From positions 1-35,420 of the forward strand of contig JACRPR010000017.1 in assembly GCA_016223105.1 (NCBI GenBank): a stretch of 35,420 nucleotides of DNA, in the 5' to 3' direction. A model generated the notes under the pieces. It searched no databases. It saw only the letters and a list, made by a program, of their open reading frames with translations, and was not told the DNA's origin. A program made the position numbers and the translations under genes. Of this stretch, positions 1 through 7,822 are shown one piece after another; the stretch's first letter is position 1, and every line of letters starts with the position of its first letter. This DNA is from Chloroflexota bacterium (GTDB taxonomy: Bacteria; Chloroflexota; Anaerolineae; UBA4142).

Positions 1-920
1 AGCTGCGGAGTTGGTTGCGCGCAGATCGGCATGGCGTGCGGACAACGCGTGCGAAAATAACAACCACTCGGCGGATTCAGCGGGCTGGGAATTTCACCCG
101 CGATCACATTCTTGGCGCGCCGCGAATCGGGCTTGTCCGGCAAACTCGCGGCGAGCAGAGCGCGCGTGTACGGATGTTGCGGCGCGGTGCACAGTTCGTC
201 GCCCGGCGCGCACTCGACGATTTTGCCCAGATACATTACCGCGATGCGGTGACTCATAAAGCGCACGGTCGCGAGATCGTGACCGATGAACAAAAAACTA
301 ATCCCTAATTTTTGTTGCAGGTCTTTGAGCAGATTCAACAATTGCGCGCGAATCGAAACATCCTGGGACGAGACCGGCTCATCGAGAATGATCACGCGCG
401 GATCGCACGCGAGCGCGCGCGCGATCGCGATGCGTTGACGTTGCCCGCCGCTAAACTCGCCCGGATATTTGCGCGCATAGATCGGATCGAGTCCAACCGT
501 ATCGAACGCGGTCGCGACGCGTTGTTTGATCTGTTGATCGTTCAATGTTCGATCCACCGTCAACGGTTCAGCGATGATCGCGCCCGCGCGCATTCGCGGA
601 TCGAGCGATGAGTACGGATTCTGAAAAACGACCTGCACTTGTTTGCGATACATCGCGAGTTCGCGTTGACTGAACCGGTTCAAATCTTTGCCTTCGAATA
701 AAATCGCGCCATCGGTCAACGCTTCCAACAACAACACCAATTTCGTGATCGTCGTTTTGCCGCAACCCGATTCGCCGACGAGTCCCAGCGTTTCGCCCGC
801 GCCAATCGTAAAATCAACGCCGTCAACGGCTTTGACCCAGCCAGTTGTTTTGGCAAACAATAAGCCGCGCGTCACCGGAAAATATTTTCGAATGTCTTTG
901 GTTTCCAAAATCGTTTGCAC
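1..920 (-). CDS. dppF: ABC transporter ATP-binding protein, DppF/OppF type (3' end beyond window)
   Basis: This would be the ATPase subunit that powers uptake of peptides, nickel chelates or similar solutes through the two permeases just upstream. The reverse strand is open from the left edge to a TAG just above position 980. It encodes a Walker A (GESGCGKTT), a Q-loop (VFQNPYSSLDPR), an ABC signature (EFSGGQRQRIAIARAL), a Walker B (VIILDEPVSSQD), an H-loop (FIGHDLATVRFMSH), and the C-terminal HPYTRALLAA plus RCPHAMPIC region typical of DppF/OppF proteins. No ATG lies near the 5' end. I chose the GTG at 920 because an AAAGG-type ribosome site precedes it. Walker B reads SSQD where SALD is usual. 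The stop codon is outside the window. A partner OppD-type ATPase is not visible here and may lie to the left. Confidence 0.93.
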   Translation of the reverse strand, partial: MQTILETKDIRKYFPVTRGLLFAKTTGWVKAVDGVDFTIGAGETLGLVGESGCGKTTITKLVLLLEALTDGAILFEGKDLNRFSQRELAMYRKQVQVVFQNPYSSLDPRMRAGAIIAEPLTVDRTLNDQQIKQRVATAFDTVGLDPIYARKYPGEFSGGQRQRIAIARALACDPRVIILDEPVSSQDVSIRAQLLNLLKDLQQKLGISFLFIGHDLATVRFMSHRIAVMYLGKIVECAPGDELCTAPQHPYTRALLAASLPDKPDSRRAKNVIAGEIPSPLNPPSGCYFRTRCPHAMPICAQPTPQ

Positions 921-1013
921 GAGATCGCCTTTCAGCAGTTGGAGTCGAGCGTTTACGCGGTGGTTGGTCTGATAAACAACCCGCTAAAGCGTCGAGTCCA
1001 AATTCGGGGAAAA

Positions 1014-1859
1014 TCACGCGTCGCGATGACTCGACGGATTCATCCACTCAGTCAGCGCGTCGCCGAGCAAGTTGAAGGACAATACGGTCAACAAAATCGC
1101 GACACCCGGGACGAGCGAAAGCCACCACGCGGTTACAACGTACGAACGCCCCTCCGAAATCATCGCGCCCCAATCCGGTGTGGGCGGCGGCATCCCGACA
1201 CCCAGGAAACTGAGCGACGATTCCAAAATAATGACGACGCCAACCTGCAAGGTCGCCAGCACGATCAATGAACTCGAAATGTTCGGCAAAATGTGGCGCG
1301 CCATTATTTTCGTTTTGGAAACTCCGGCGACGCGCGCGAGCGCGACGTAATCCATTGATTTTATTTTGAGCGATTCGCCGCGCGCCATCCGCGCGTACTC
1401 TGCCCACAGCACGAGCGCGATCACGAGAATGATGTTCGCAAAGCTCGCGCCAAAAATTACCGCCAACACCATCGCAAGTAAAATTGTCGGAAATGAAAAT
1501 GCCAGGTCAGCCGCGCGCATAATGATAATGTCCGCCCAACCGCCGAGATAACCGGCAATGATTCCCAGGGTCGAGCCAATTGTTCCCGCGACCAGGATCG
1601 CGATCACTGCGACGGCGAGCGAAGTGCGCGCGCCAAAAATCAAACGACTCAACGTGTCTCTGCCCAGGACATCGGTGCCCAATAAATGCGCGGTACTTCC
1701 GCCCTCTTGCCAGAACGGTGGTTTCAACCGATCCAACAATGAGCCTGCCGTCGGATCGTACGGCGCGATCTGTTGCGCGAAAATTGCCATCAACACGAGA
1801 ATCAAAATGATCGTCAAGCCGACGATGCTCGTGATTGTATCAGCCAAGCCCAATCGCAT
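1014..1859 (-). CDS. dppC: ABC transporter permease, DppC/OppC type
   Basis: Inner-membrane permease (281 aa) of a peptide/nickel-family ABC importer. It starts with a hydrophobic helix after a short cytoplasmic N-terminus and contains the DppC-type segment HLLGTDVLGRDTLSRLIFGAR. Several further hydrophobic segments follow. The EAA coupling loop, which contacts the ATPase, is present (EYARMARGESLKIKSMDY, then ARVAGVSKTKIMARHILPN). The C-terminal region carries the family segment SFLGVGMPPPTPDWGAMISEGR. I chose the ATG at 1859 over the in-frame TTG six bases upstream because GAGG lies 7 bases before the ATG. It lies between the DppB-type permease and the ATPase, all on one strand, so the three probably form one transporter. 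The 208-base gap to the upstream permease holds a dispersed repeat. Confidence 0.95.
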   Translation of the reverse strand: MRLGLADTITSIVGLTIILILVLMAIFAQQIAPYDPTAGSLLDRLKPPFWQEGGSTAHLLGTDVLGRDTLSRLIFGARTSLAVAVIAILVAGTIGSTLGIIAGYLGGWADIIIMRAADLAFSFPTILLAMVLAVIFGASFANIILVIALVLWAEYARMARGESLKIKSMDYVALARVAGVSKTKIMARHILPNISSSLIVLATLQVGVVIILESSLSFLGVGMPPPTPDWGAMISEGRSYVVTAWWLSLVPGVAILLTVLSFNLLGDALTEWMNPSSHRDA

Positions 1860-1960
1860 TTTCAAACCTCAACAAATGTGGCGGACGATTAAAACACCTG
1901 CACTCCCTGGCGCTTGCGTTCCCGCCAGGGCAAGTGTGCGTAACCGCAGGTGCAAGTGTC

Positions 1961-2055
1961 GCGGCAACCCATCGCGAAACCGACCTACGCCGGTTCAAAT
2001 TCAATCGCCGCAGGGCGATTTCGCTTTGTGTAGACGCGGTTTCAACCGCCGATTG
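1961..2055. repeat. Dispersed 95-bp intergenic repeat, copy 1
   Basis: This element fills most of the spacer between the dppC-like and dppB-like genes. A clearly related copy of the same length lies at 25148-25242, between the bamB-like and bamC-like genes. Shared blocks include GCGGCAAC at one end, CAATCGCCG.AGGGCGATTTC in the middle and ACGCGGTTT.CAACCGCCGAT at the other end. Short inverted repeats inside (GCGGTTT/AACCGC) would fold in RNA. No coding potential is seen. The rest of the 208-base gap shows nothing recognisable. Confidence 0.75.
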
Positions 2056-2067
2056 AATTTCTTTCCG

Positions 2068-2988
2068 TCACGAGTATCGAATCCGCGGATCAATGTACGC
2101 GTACAAAATATCCACCAATAAATTGATCAGCAAGAACATCGTCGCGACGATCAGGACGACCGCTTGCAGAACCGGAAAATCGCGACCCAGGACGGATTCA
2201 TACGCGAGTCGTCCGATGCCGGGCCACGCGAACACCGTCTCGACGACGACGACGCCCGCGATCGTGCGTCCCAGGATGATGCCGGAATATGTCAGCACCG
2301 GCAACAAACTATTTCGCAACGCGTGTTTCCAAACGACGATCCACTCGGACAATCCCTTGATGCGCGCGAGTTTGATGTACTCGCTCTCGAGCGAATCAAT
2401 CATGCTCGAACGCGTGAGCCGGACGAACGCGGCGAGCGTGAACCAACTCAATGAGAAAACCGGGAGCACAAATTGTTCCGGCTTGCCGTAACCCGAACTG
2501 GGCAAGAGGCGTAGTTGCACGCTCAGCACGTACATCGCGACAATGCCGATCCAAAATACCGGCGCCGATTGTCCCGCCAACGCGAAAATCCGCACGAGCG
2601 TATCAACGAGCGATCCTTTTTTGACCGCGGTGATCACACCAAGCGGCACGCCGATCAAGAAACTGACGATCACCGTGATCACCGCGAGTTGCGCGGACGC
2701 CGGAAATCTTTCCGCGACGAGTTGAAATGCCGGGGCGCGCTCGCCGCGAATGGATCGTCCCAGGTCGCCGCGTAACGCGTTGGACGCAAAAATGATGTAC
2801 TGTTCGGGAATGGATTTGTCGAATCCTAATTCCTGGGTCAAGCGCACCTTGTCTTCTTCAGTGCTGTACTCGGTAAGGAGCAAGGCGACCGGGTTGCCGG
2901 TCATTCGACTCAACGCGAACACAACCGTGCTGACGATAAAAAGCATAATGACCGCTTGGATCAGGCGTCGGAAAATGTAACGTTGCAT
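2068..2988 (-). CDS. dppB: ABC transporter permease, DppB/OppB type
   Basis: Inner-membrane permease (306 aa), partner of the DppC-type gene downstream. The N-terminus MQRYIFRRLIQAVIMLFIVS is the standard DppB start with its first transmembrane helix. The next hallmark is the periplasmic domain (MTGNPVALLLTEYSTEEDKV, then LGFDKSIPEQYIIF), followed by GDLGRSIRGERAPAFQLVAERFP. The EAA loop is present (VRLTRSSMIDSLESEYIKLARIKGLSEWIVVWKHALRNSLLPVL), and the protein ends YAYIDPRIRYS. The open frame extends upstream to 3360, but that part is antisense-like and overlaps the P450. The ATG at 2988 matches the family start. No strong ribosome site is seen before it, so it may be translated by read-on from the P450 gene. 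Confidence 0.95.
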   Translation of the reverse strand: MQRYIFRRLIQAVIMLFIVSTVVFALSRMTGNPVALLLTEYSTEEDKVRLTQELGFDKSIPEQYIIFASNALRGDLGRSIRGERAPAFQLVAERFPASAQLAVITVIVSFLIGVPLGVITAVKKGSLVDTLVRIFALAGQSAPVFWIGIVAMYVLSVQLRLLPSSGYGKPEQFVLPVFSLSWFTLAAFVRLTRSSMIDSLESEYIKLARIKGLSEWIVVWKHALRNSLLPVLTYSGIILGRTIAGVVVVETVFAWPGIGRLAYESVLGRDFPVLQAVVLIVATMFLLINLLVDILYAYIDPRIRYS

Positions 2989-3000
2989 TTCTGTTTGTCT

Positions 3001-3053
3001 GTAGCGCGGGCGACTCGCCCGCAATTCACCGGCGGGCGAGCCGCCCGCGCTAC
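3001..3053. repeat. Palindromic intergenic repeat (GTAGCGCGGGCG family), copy 1
   Basis: Two 22-base arms (3001-3022 and 3032-3053) are inverted repeats with one mismatch around a short spacer, between the dppB-like and P450 genes. The right arm supplies the TAG stop codon of the P450 gene on the minus strand (3050-3052). A more diverged copy is at 31667-31714. In RNA it would form a very stable hairpin that could slow RNase or end transcription, but there is no T-run to make it a classical terminator. Confidence 0.85.
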
Positions 3054-4099
3054 ACAAATCGAATCGGTAACGATTTCGGACCGTACTCTGGCCACGTATT
3101 GAAAATGACTTCGCCGTCCAACTCGAAACGCGGCGCGCGCGCGAGCAATTCTTCGAGCGCGACGCGCAATTGCAAAAGCGCGAGCGCTTGCCCGCCGCAT
3201 GTGTGAACGCCGTGTTCGACATCGCGCGTCGCGGTGCGCGCGGTCGCATGGCTCGGCGCATACAAGCGCACAAATTCTTCAATCGCATCCGGGATACGCG
3301 CGGGTTCGCGGCGCAGTTGCATTTGCAAATCGCGATACGTCGCAAGATGCCAGATCGCACTGCCGATGCCGTTCGAGGTGCTTCGATCTGCCGCGACGAT
3401 CAAGCCGCGCACAAAACTCGCGATGATGTCGTCCTCAATCGGTTTGCCTTCAATCGTCGCGTTGAACATTCCGGTTACAATGTCCAAATGTGGATCGAGC
3501 GGCGCGGCGTGACGCGCGGCGACAAAGCGTTGCGCGTACGCGTCAAGTTCCGCACTCAACGCGCTCGCGGTTGCGCGATCATCCTGCGAAATCGCTTCGA
3601 CATATTTTCCGCTCCGCGCTTGAATCCATTCCGCGTCCTGCTCCGACGTTCGCAGAAACGCGCAGATCGCGCGAATCGGCAAACGCCGCGCAAATTCTTC
3701 CATCGCGTCGCCGCGTTTTTTCGCGATGAGCGGTGCGAGAAAACGCACTGCCAATTCGCGCAACACCGGTTCGAGTGTCGCGATGCGATCCGTTTCAAAG
3801 TACGGATTCATCGCGCGGCGAAAGTGCGCGTGCTCCGGCGGATCCACTTGGAGCGGGCGACGCGGCACGCCGGATCGCGGCGACATTGGCACCAGGTTTT
3901 GAATCGAACTGATAAACGTTTCGCTATCGGACGCGACGCGCACAATGTCCGCGTAACGCGTCAACGCCCAAAAGCCGCCCCAGCGATCGCTGTGCGCGAC
4001 CGGACACCGCGCGCGCATTTCATCGTACGTCGCGGGCGCATCGCGCCAAGTTTCCGGGTCAAGCGGATCCCAATCCTGGGATTGATTTTGTTCGTGCAT
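3050..4099 (-). CDS. Cytochrome P450 with internal deletion (probably non-functional)
   Basis: This is a bacterial class I type P450 (haem-thiolate monooxygenase family), 349 aa where about 400 is usual. Visible landmarks are the B/C-helix region (VDPPEHAHFRRAMNPYF), an I-helix region (GLIVAADRSTSNGIG), the K-helix ExxR (E275, R278), and the haem-loop HGVHTCGG with ligand Cys301. ExxR and the Cys are only 22 residues apart. In normal family members they are roughly 70 apart, so about 50 residues are gone, including the meander and the first half of the haem-binding loop (the FGxG part). The frame is kept. I start at the ATG at 4099, because the longer frame to 4150 runs through a palindromic repeat. 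No redox partner is adjacent. An O2-dependent enzyme is odd beside GRE and AOR genes. Confidence 0.85.
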   Translation of the reverse strand: MHEQNQSQDWDPLDPETWRDAPATYDEMRARCPVAHSDRWGGFWALTRYADIVRVASDSETFISSIQNLVPMSPRSGVPRRPLQVDPPEHAHFRRAMNPYFETDRIATLEPVLRELAVRFLAPLIAKKRGDAMEEFARRLPIRAICAFLRTSEQDAEWIQARSGKYVEAISQDDRATASALSAELDAYAQRFVAARHAAPLDPHLDIVTGMFNATIEGKPIEDDIIASFVRGLIVAADRSTSNGIGSAIWHLATYRDLQMQLRREPARIPDAIEEFVRLYAPSHATARTATRDVEHGVHTCGGQALALLQLRVALEELLARAPRFELDGEVIFNTWPEYGPKSLPIRFV

Positions 4100-4111
4100 T
4101 GAAAATTGAGT

Positions 4112-4167
4112 GCGTAGCATAGCCCCTCGTGGGCGTACGCGTACGCCCACGAGGGGCTATGCTACGC
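4112..4167. repeat. Perfect 56-bp palindrome
   Basis: Two 28-base arms are exact reverse complements with no spacer, centred between 4139 and 4140 (centre GTACGCGTAC). The palindrome lies between the stop of solute-binding protein 1 and the P450 start. As transcribed RNA it forms a hairpin with no unpaired loop apart from what sterics force. It is probably a mobile intergenic repeat. It belongs to the same general class as the 61-base palindrome at 32095-32155 but has a different sequence. Confidence 0.9.
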
Positions 4168-4175
4168 GTCGCGCA

Positions 4176-5879
4176 CTACGGCGTAATCATATCAATATTT
4201 TGCGGGCGCACGCGAATCGTGGGCCATGCGCCGATTTTTTTGCTCGCGCCGTACGGTTCGTTCGCAAAAACCAAAAAGATGTTTGCGGCTTGATCGCGCA
4301 TCAACTTGCCGTACTCGAGTGCGAGTTGTTGGCGTTTTTTCGGATCCACTTCGGCGGAGGATTTGTTGAACAAATCCGAGTACTCGGCAGTTACGAAAAC
4401 CGCGAACGGATTGTCCCGGTATTCCGTCGCCGCCGCGGTGAACGGATCCGCGAACGCGAGACCGCGATGAATCCACACATAGTCAATCGCTTTGCCGCCG
4501 GTCCACTCGCCGCGCACGGTGCCGAAATCGGTCGGCACGATTTTGACATCAATGCCGATCGCTTTCCAGTACAGCGCGACTGCTTCGCCGATGGTCGGCA
4601 GTTCCGCGCCGGGAACGGTCGTGAATGTTTTCAGCGTGATCGGGAATCCATTCGGATAACCGGCTTCGGTCAACAGTTGCTTGGCTTTCGCGACATCGTA
4701 CGGATACGGTTCGACATCGTAGAACGGCGGGACCGGATCGCCTGACCCGCCGGGTGTTGCCTCGCCGCGGAAAATTGTTTTCGCGATCGTCGCTTTGTCA
4801 ATCGCGTAATTCAATGCTTGCCGCACTTGGACCTTTGCCCAGGGATTGTCTGCTTTGAAGCGTTTGGGATCGGTCGCGATCAAACCGCCGAGTCGAATGA
4901 TCGGCGACCAACTTTTTTCAATCGAAACGACCTTGAGTCCGGCGGATTTGATCGCGTCAATCGAATCGTACGAGATCGGCGCGAGATCGGCTTCGCCGTT
5001 TTTCAACATCGCGACGCGCGTCGCTTCTTCCGGCACGAGCAGGAACGTTACGTTTTTGTACGCCGGCACAACGCGCCAATGTTTTTCAACATTCGCAATC
5101 GTCCCGAGTTTGATCGGTACGCCTTTTTTGTGTTCTTCGATCAACGCGTACGGACCCGTGCCGATCGGTTGCGTATTCGCTTTCGCATCGCCCGCGCTCG
5201 TTACATATTTTTTGCTGACGATCACGGCTTGATTCGCGTCGCTCAAATAACCGGCGAGCAAATCGGGCGATGAAACTTTGAGATTGACAACCACTTTGTA
5301 CGGCGAAGGCGCGTCAATGCTCGCGAAGGTGTTCCGCAAAATTCCGGCGGGACCGGCAATCGAATCTTGCGCGGCGATCCGTTCGAGCGAATACTTGACA
5401 TCTTCCGAGGTGAGTTCGCCGTTGCCGTCTTGGAATTGCACGCCCTGGCGCAATTCGAGCGTCAGCATTTTTCCATCGGCGGACATTTCCCATTTCGTCG
5501 CGAGACCTGGTTTCAGTTCGCCGGTTTTCGGATCGAGATAAACCAGGTATTCGTAAATCATCGCGAGGTACGAGGTGCGACCGCCGCCGCCGTTCCACGG
5601 CAAAAATGTTTCGGCTTCCAATGTCGAGAGCGCGACGACGATGCTACCCGTTGGCGATTTCGCGACCGGCGCGGCAGTGGGCGCGGATGTTGCTACCGGT
5701 TTTGTCGCGGGCGCGGATGTTGGCGCGGCGACAGGCGCAGATGTCGGCGCGGGTGCGGACGTTGCCGCGGGCTTGGGCGCGGATGTCGGTGCCGGCGCGG
5801 GCGTCGGTGTCGCCGACGCGCACGCGGCGAGCAACGCGAGCGCAATCAAAACCAGGATTGCAATTTTGATCTGTTTCAT
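4176..5879 (-). CDS. Family-5 solute-binding lipoprotein (paralogue 1)
   Basis: Extracellular substrate-binding protein (567 aa) of the peptide/nickel-type ABC importer encoded downstream. The signal peptide has a lipobox (LALLAAC) and the lipid-anchoring Cys at about residue 20. A linker of APTSAP-type repeats to about residue 75 follows, a style common in Chloroflexota lipoproteins. The family-5 (SBP_bac_5) domain then begins: GSIVVALSTLEAETFLPWNG, TKWEMSADGKMLTLELRQGV and FQDGNGELTSEDVKYSLERI, ending with IRVRPQNIDMITP. The GAGGAGGAGG ribosome site before the ATG is very strong. It is a tandem paralogue of the next gene upstream (5987-7678). Ligand identity cannot be read from sequence, and the family also binds non-peptide solutes. 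Confidence 0.95.
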   Translation of the reverse strand: MKQIKIAILVLIALALLAACASATPTPAPAPTSAPKPAATSAPAPTSAPVAAPTSAPATKPVATSAPTAAPVAKSPTGSIVVALSTLEAETFLPWNGGGGRTSYLAMIYEYLVYLDPKTGELKPGLATKWEMSADGKMLTLELRQGVQFQDGNGELTSEDVKYSLERIAAQDSIAGPAGILRNTFASIDAPSPYKVVVNLKVSSPDLLAGYLSDANQAVIVSKKYVTSAGDAKANTQPIGTGPYALIEEHKKGVPIKLGTIANVEKHWRVVPAYKNVTFLLVPEEATRVAMLKNGEADLAPISYDSIDAIKSAGLKVVSIEKSWSPIIRLGGLIATDPKRFKADNPWAKVQVRQALNYAIDKATIAKTIFRGEATPGGSGDPVPPFYDVEPYPYDVAKAKQLLTEAGYPNGFPITLKTFTTVPGAELPTIGEAVALYWKAIGIDVKIVPTDFGTVRGEWTGGKAIDYVWIHRGLAFADPFTAAATEYRDNPFAVFVTAEYSDLFNKSSAEVDPKKRQQLALEYGKLMRDQAANIFLVFANEPYGASKKIGAWPTIRVRPQNIDMITP

Positions 5880-5905
5880 TTTTTCCTCCTCCTCGGTTCA
5901 AATAC

Positions 5906-5983
5906 TGTCATTGCGAGCGAAGCGAAGCAATCCCCAACTTGGCGGAGATTGCTTCGTCGCAAAAACCGCTCCTCGCAATGACA
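5906..5983. repeat. TGTCATTGCGAGC palindromic repeat, copy 1
   Basis: The ends TGTCATTGCGAGC and GCTCCTCGCAATGACA are near-inverted repeats, and the inner arms GAAGCAATC and GATTGCTTC pair as well. Related copies are at 7714-7799 and 9713-9798. All three are in spacers of the same minus-strand gene row. This copy is slightly shorter and lacks the CGCGCGGGG block seen in the other two. Confidence 0.9.
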
Positions 5984-5986
5984 ATT

Positions 5987-7678
5987 TTACGGACGCGCGA
6001 TCAGTTCGATATTTTGCGGACGCATTCGAATCGAAGACCACTGCCCCACTTTTTTGCTGACGCCGTACGGTTCGTTCGCGGAAACCAGGAACACGTTCGT
6101 CGCTTCATCTTTGACAAAGAGACCAAACTCGCGCGCGAGTTGCTCGCGCTTTTTCGGATCGAGTTCGCCCTTGACCTGGGTGTACTTGGCGATCACTTCG
6201 GGAGTCGCGTAAATCGCGAACATATTTGCCGCGTCGTATTCGAGATCAAACCCGGCTTGAAAATCCACGAACGGTTGACCGCGTTGCACGAACAAATAAC
6301 TGTTCGCCTTTGCGCCGAGCAGATCGCCGCGCACCGTGTTCCAATCGCTCGGCACGATTTTCACATCAATGCCAACCGCTTTCCAGTACAGCGCGACTGC
6401 TTCGCCGAGCGTCGGCAATTCCGCGCCGGGATTCGTGGTAAACGTTCGCAGTGGAAGCGGGAATCCATTCGGATAACCGGCTTGCGTGAGCAACTGCTTG
6501 GCTTTCGCGACATCGTACGGATACGCCGGAATTTCCGACCACACATTCAACGGCATTGACGCGCCGACCGGCGTCGCCTCGCCTTTGAAAATTGTTTTCG
6601 CAATTGCCGCGCGATCAATCGCGTAGTTGAGCGCCTGGCGCACTTCTTTTTTTGCCCAGGGATTGTTCGCGTCGTACCGTTTGGGATCGGTCGTTACGAT
6701 GCCACCAAAGCGAATCAACGGCGACCAGTTTTTCGGAATCGAAACGATGCTCAACCCGGATTGCTTGACCGTGTCAATCGAATCGTACGAAATCGGCGCC
6801 ATATCTGCTTCGCCGGTTTTTAACATCGCGACGCGCGTCGCTTCTTCTGGCACAAGCAAAAAGTTGACGTTCTGATAATCCGGCGTCACGCGCCAATGTT
6901 TCTCAACCCCAGCAACGGTGGTGAGTTTGATCGGTCCACCTTTTTTGTGTTCTTCCGCGAGCATATACGGACCCGTGCCAACCGGTTTCGCGTTCGCTTT
7001 TTCATCGCCGACGGTCGTTACATATTTTTTGCTGACGATGCTCCCGCCCGCGTTCGTGTCGTTCAGATATCCGCCGACGAGTCCGACATACGGCGTCTTG
7101 AGCGAAACGACAACTGTGTACGGATCGGGCGTTTCAACTTTGTCAATGATGTTGCGAAGCAATTGCGCCGGACTGCCGACCGATTCTTTCGCGATCATTT
7201 TTTCGAACGAGAACTTGACATCTTCGGCGGTGAGTTCGCCATAACCATCGTGGAATTGCACGCCCTTGCGAATGTAAAACGTCCAGGTTTTTCCATCCGC
7301 CGACATTTCCCATTTTTCGGCGAGACCTGGTTTTTGTTCATCCGTTTTTGGATCCGAATAAACCAGGACATCGTAAATCATCAACAAGTACGATTGGCGC
7401 GCGACGCCGCCGTTCCACGGCAAAAATGTTTCCGACTCAAAAGTTGATAGCGCGATGTTCAATGTGCCGGTCGGTTGCTTGACGCTGGGTTTCGGCGCGG
7501 CAGTTGGCGCGGTTGTCGCGGCTGGCGCGGATGTTGCAACCGGCGAGGATGTCGCGGCGGGCGCGCTCGTTGGCGCGGGCGGCTTGGTCGGCGCGGGCGC
7601 AGTCGTTGGCGTCGCGCAACTAACCAGCGCGATCACCGCGATCAAAATGATCACTGCGAAAATAATTCGACCTTTCAC
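5987..7678 (-). CDS. Family-5 solute-binding lipoprotein (paralogue 2)
   Basis: A second extracellular binding protein (563 aa) of the SBP_bac_5 family, closely similar to the protein at 4176-5879 over its whole length (shared ESETFLPWNGG, EKWEMSADGK, LVPEEATRVAMLK, KAKQLLTQAGYPNGFPL). The lipobox is VIALVSC and is followed by a PAPTSAPAATS linker. The start is GTG at 7678, preceded by a strong GGAGGGAG ribosome site. The start is supported by the basic MKGR and the hydrophobic segment that follows. Tandem duplication with divergence suggests the single transporter serves two related ligands. It lies between the methyltransferase gene and paralogue 1, and each spacer carries the same palindromic repeat. 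Confidence 0.94.
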   Translation of the reverse strand: MKGRIIFAVIILIAVIALVSCATPTTAPAPTKPPAPTSAPAATSSPVATSAPAATTAPTAAPKPSVKQPTGTLNIALSTFESETFLPWNGGVARQSYLLMIYDVLVYSDPKTDEQKPGLAEKWEMSADGKTWTFYIRKGVQFHDGYGELTAEDVKFSFEKMIAKESVGSPAQLLRNIIDKVETPDPYTVVVSLKTPYVGLVGGYLNDTNAGGSIVSKKYVTTVGDEKANAKPVGTGPYMLAEEHKKGGPIKLTTVAGVEKHWRVTPDYQNVNFLLVPEEATRVAMLKTGEADMAPISYDSIDTVKQSGLSIVSIPKNWSPLIRFGGIVTTDPKRYDANNPWAKKEVRQALNYAIDRAAIAKTIFKGEATPVGASMPLNVWSEIPAYPYDVAKAKQLLTQAGYPNGFPLPLRTFTTNPGAELPTLGEAVALYWKAVGIDVKIVPSDWNTVRGDLLGAKANSYLFVQRGQPFVDFQAGFDLEYDAANMFAIYATPEVIAKYTQVKGELDPKKREQLAREFGLFVKDEATNVFLVSANEPYGVSKKVGQWSSIRMRPQNIELIARP

Positions 7679-7713
7679 TTCTCCCTCCTCGAATAGAACG
7701 TTCCAGCACAGAC

Positions 7714-7799
7714 TGTCATTGCGAGCGGTTTTTGCGAAGCAATCTCCTACTTGTCGCGCGGGGATTGCTTCGTCGCAAAAATCGCTCCTCGCAATGACA
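7714..7799. repeat. TGTCATTGCGAGC palindromic repeat, copy 2
   Basis: Same family as the copies at 5906-5983 and 9713-9798. The outer arms (TGTCATTGCGAGC and its complement) and inner arms GAAGCAATC/GATTGCTTC can pair over the element. It lies between the methyltransferase stop and the start of binding protein 2. Confidence 0.9.
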
Positions 7800-7822
7800 T
7801 GGGCTGAATTACACTCGATGAA

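Noticed and set aside
2989..3360. 124-residue N-terminal extension of the DppB-like permease
   Set aside because: It overlaps the P450 gene and a palindromic repeat; the family start with its first membrane helix is at 2988.
4099..4150. Longer N-terminus for the P450
   Set aside because: The extra codons are read through the 56-bp palindromic repeat and do not match P450 N-termini.
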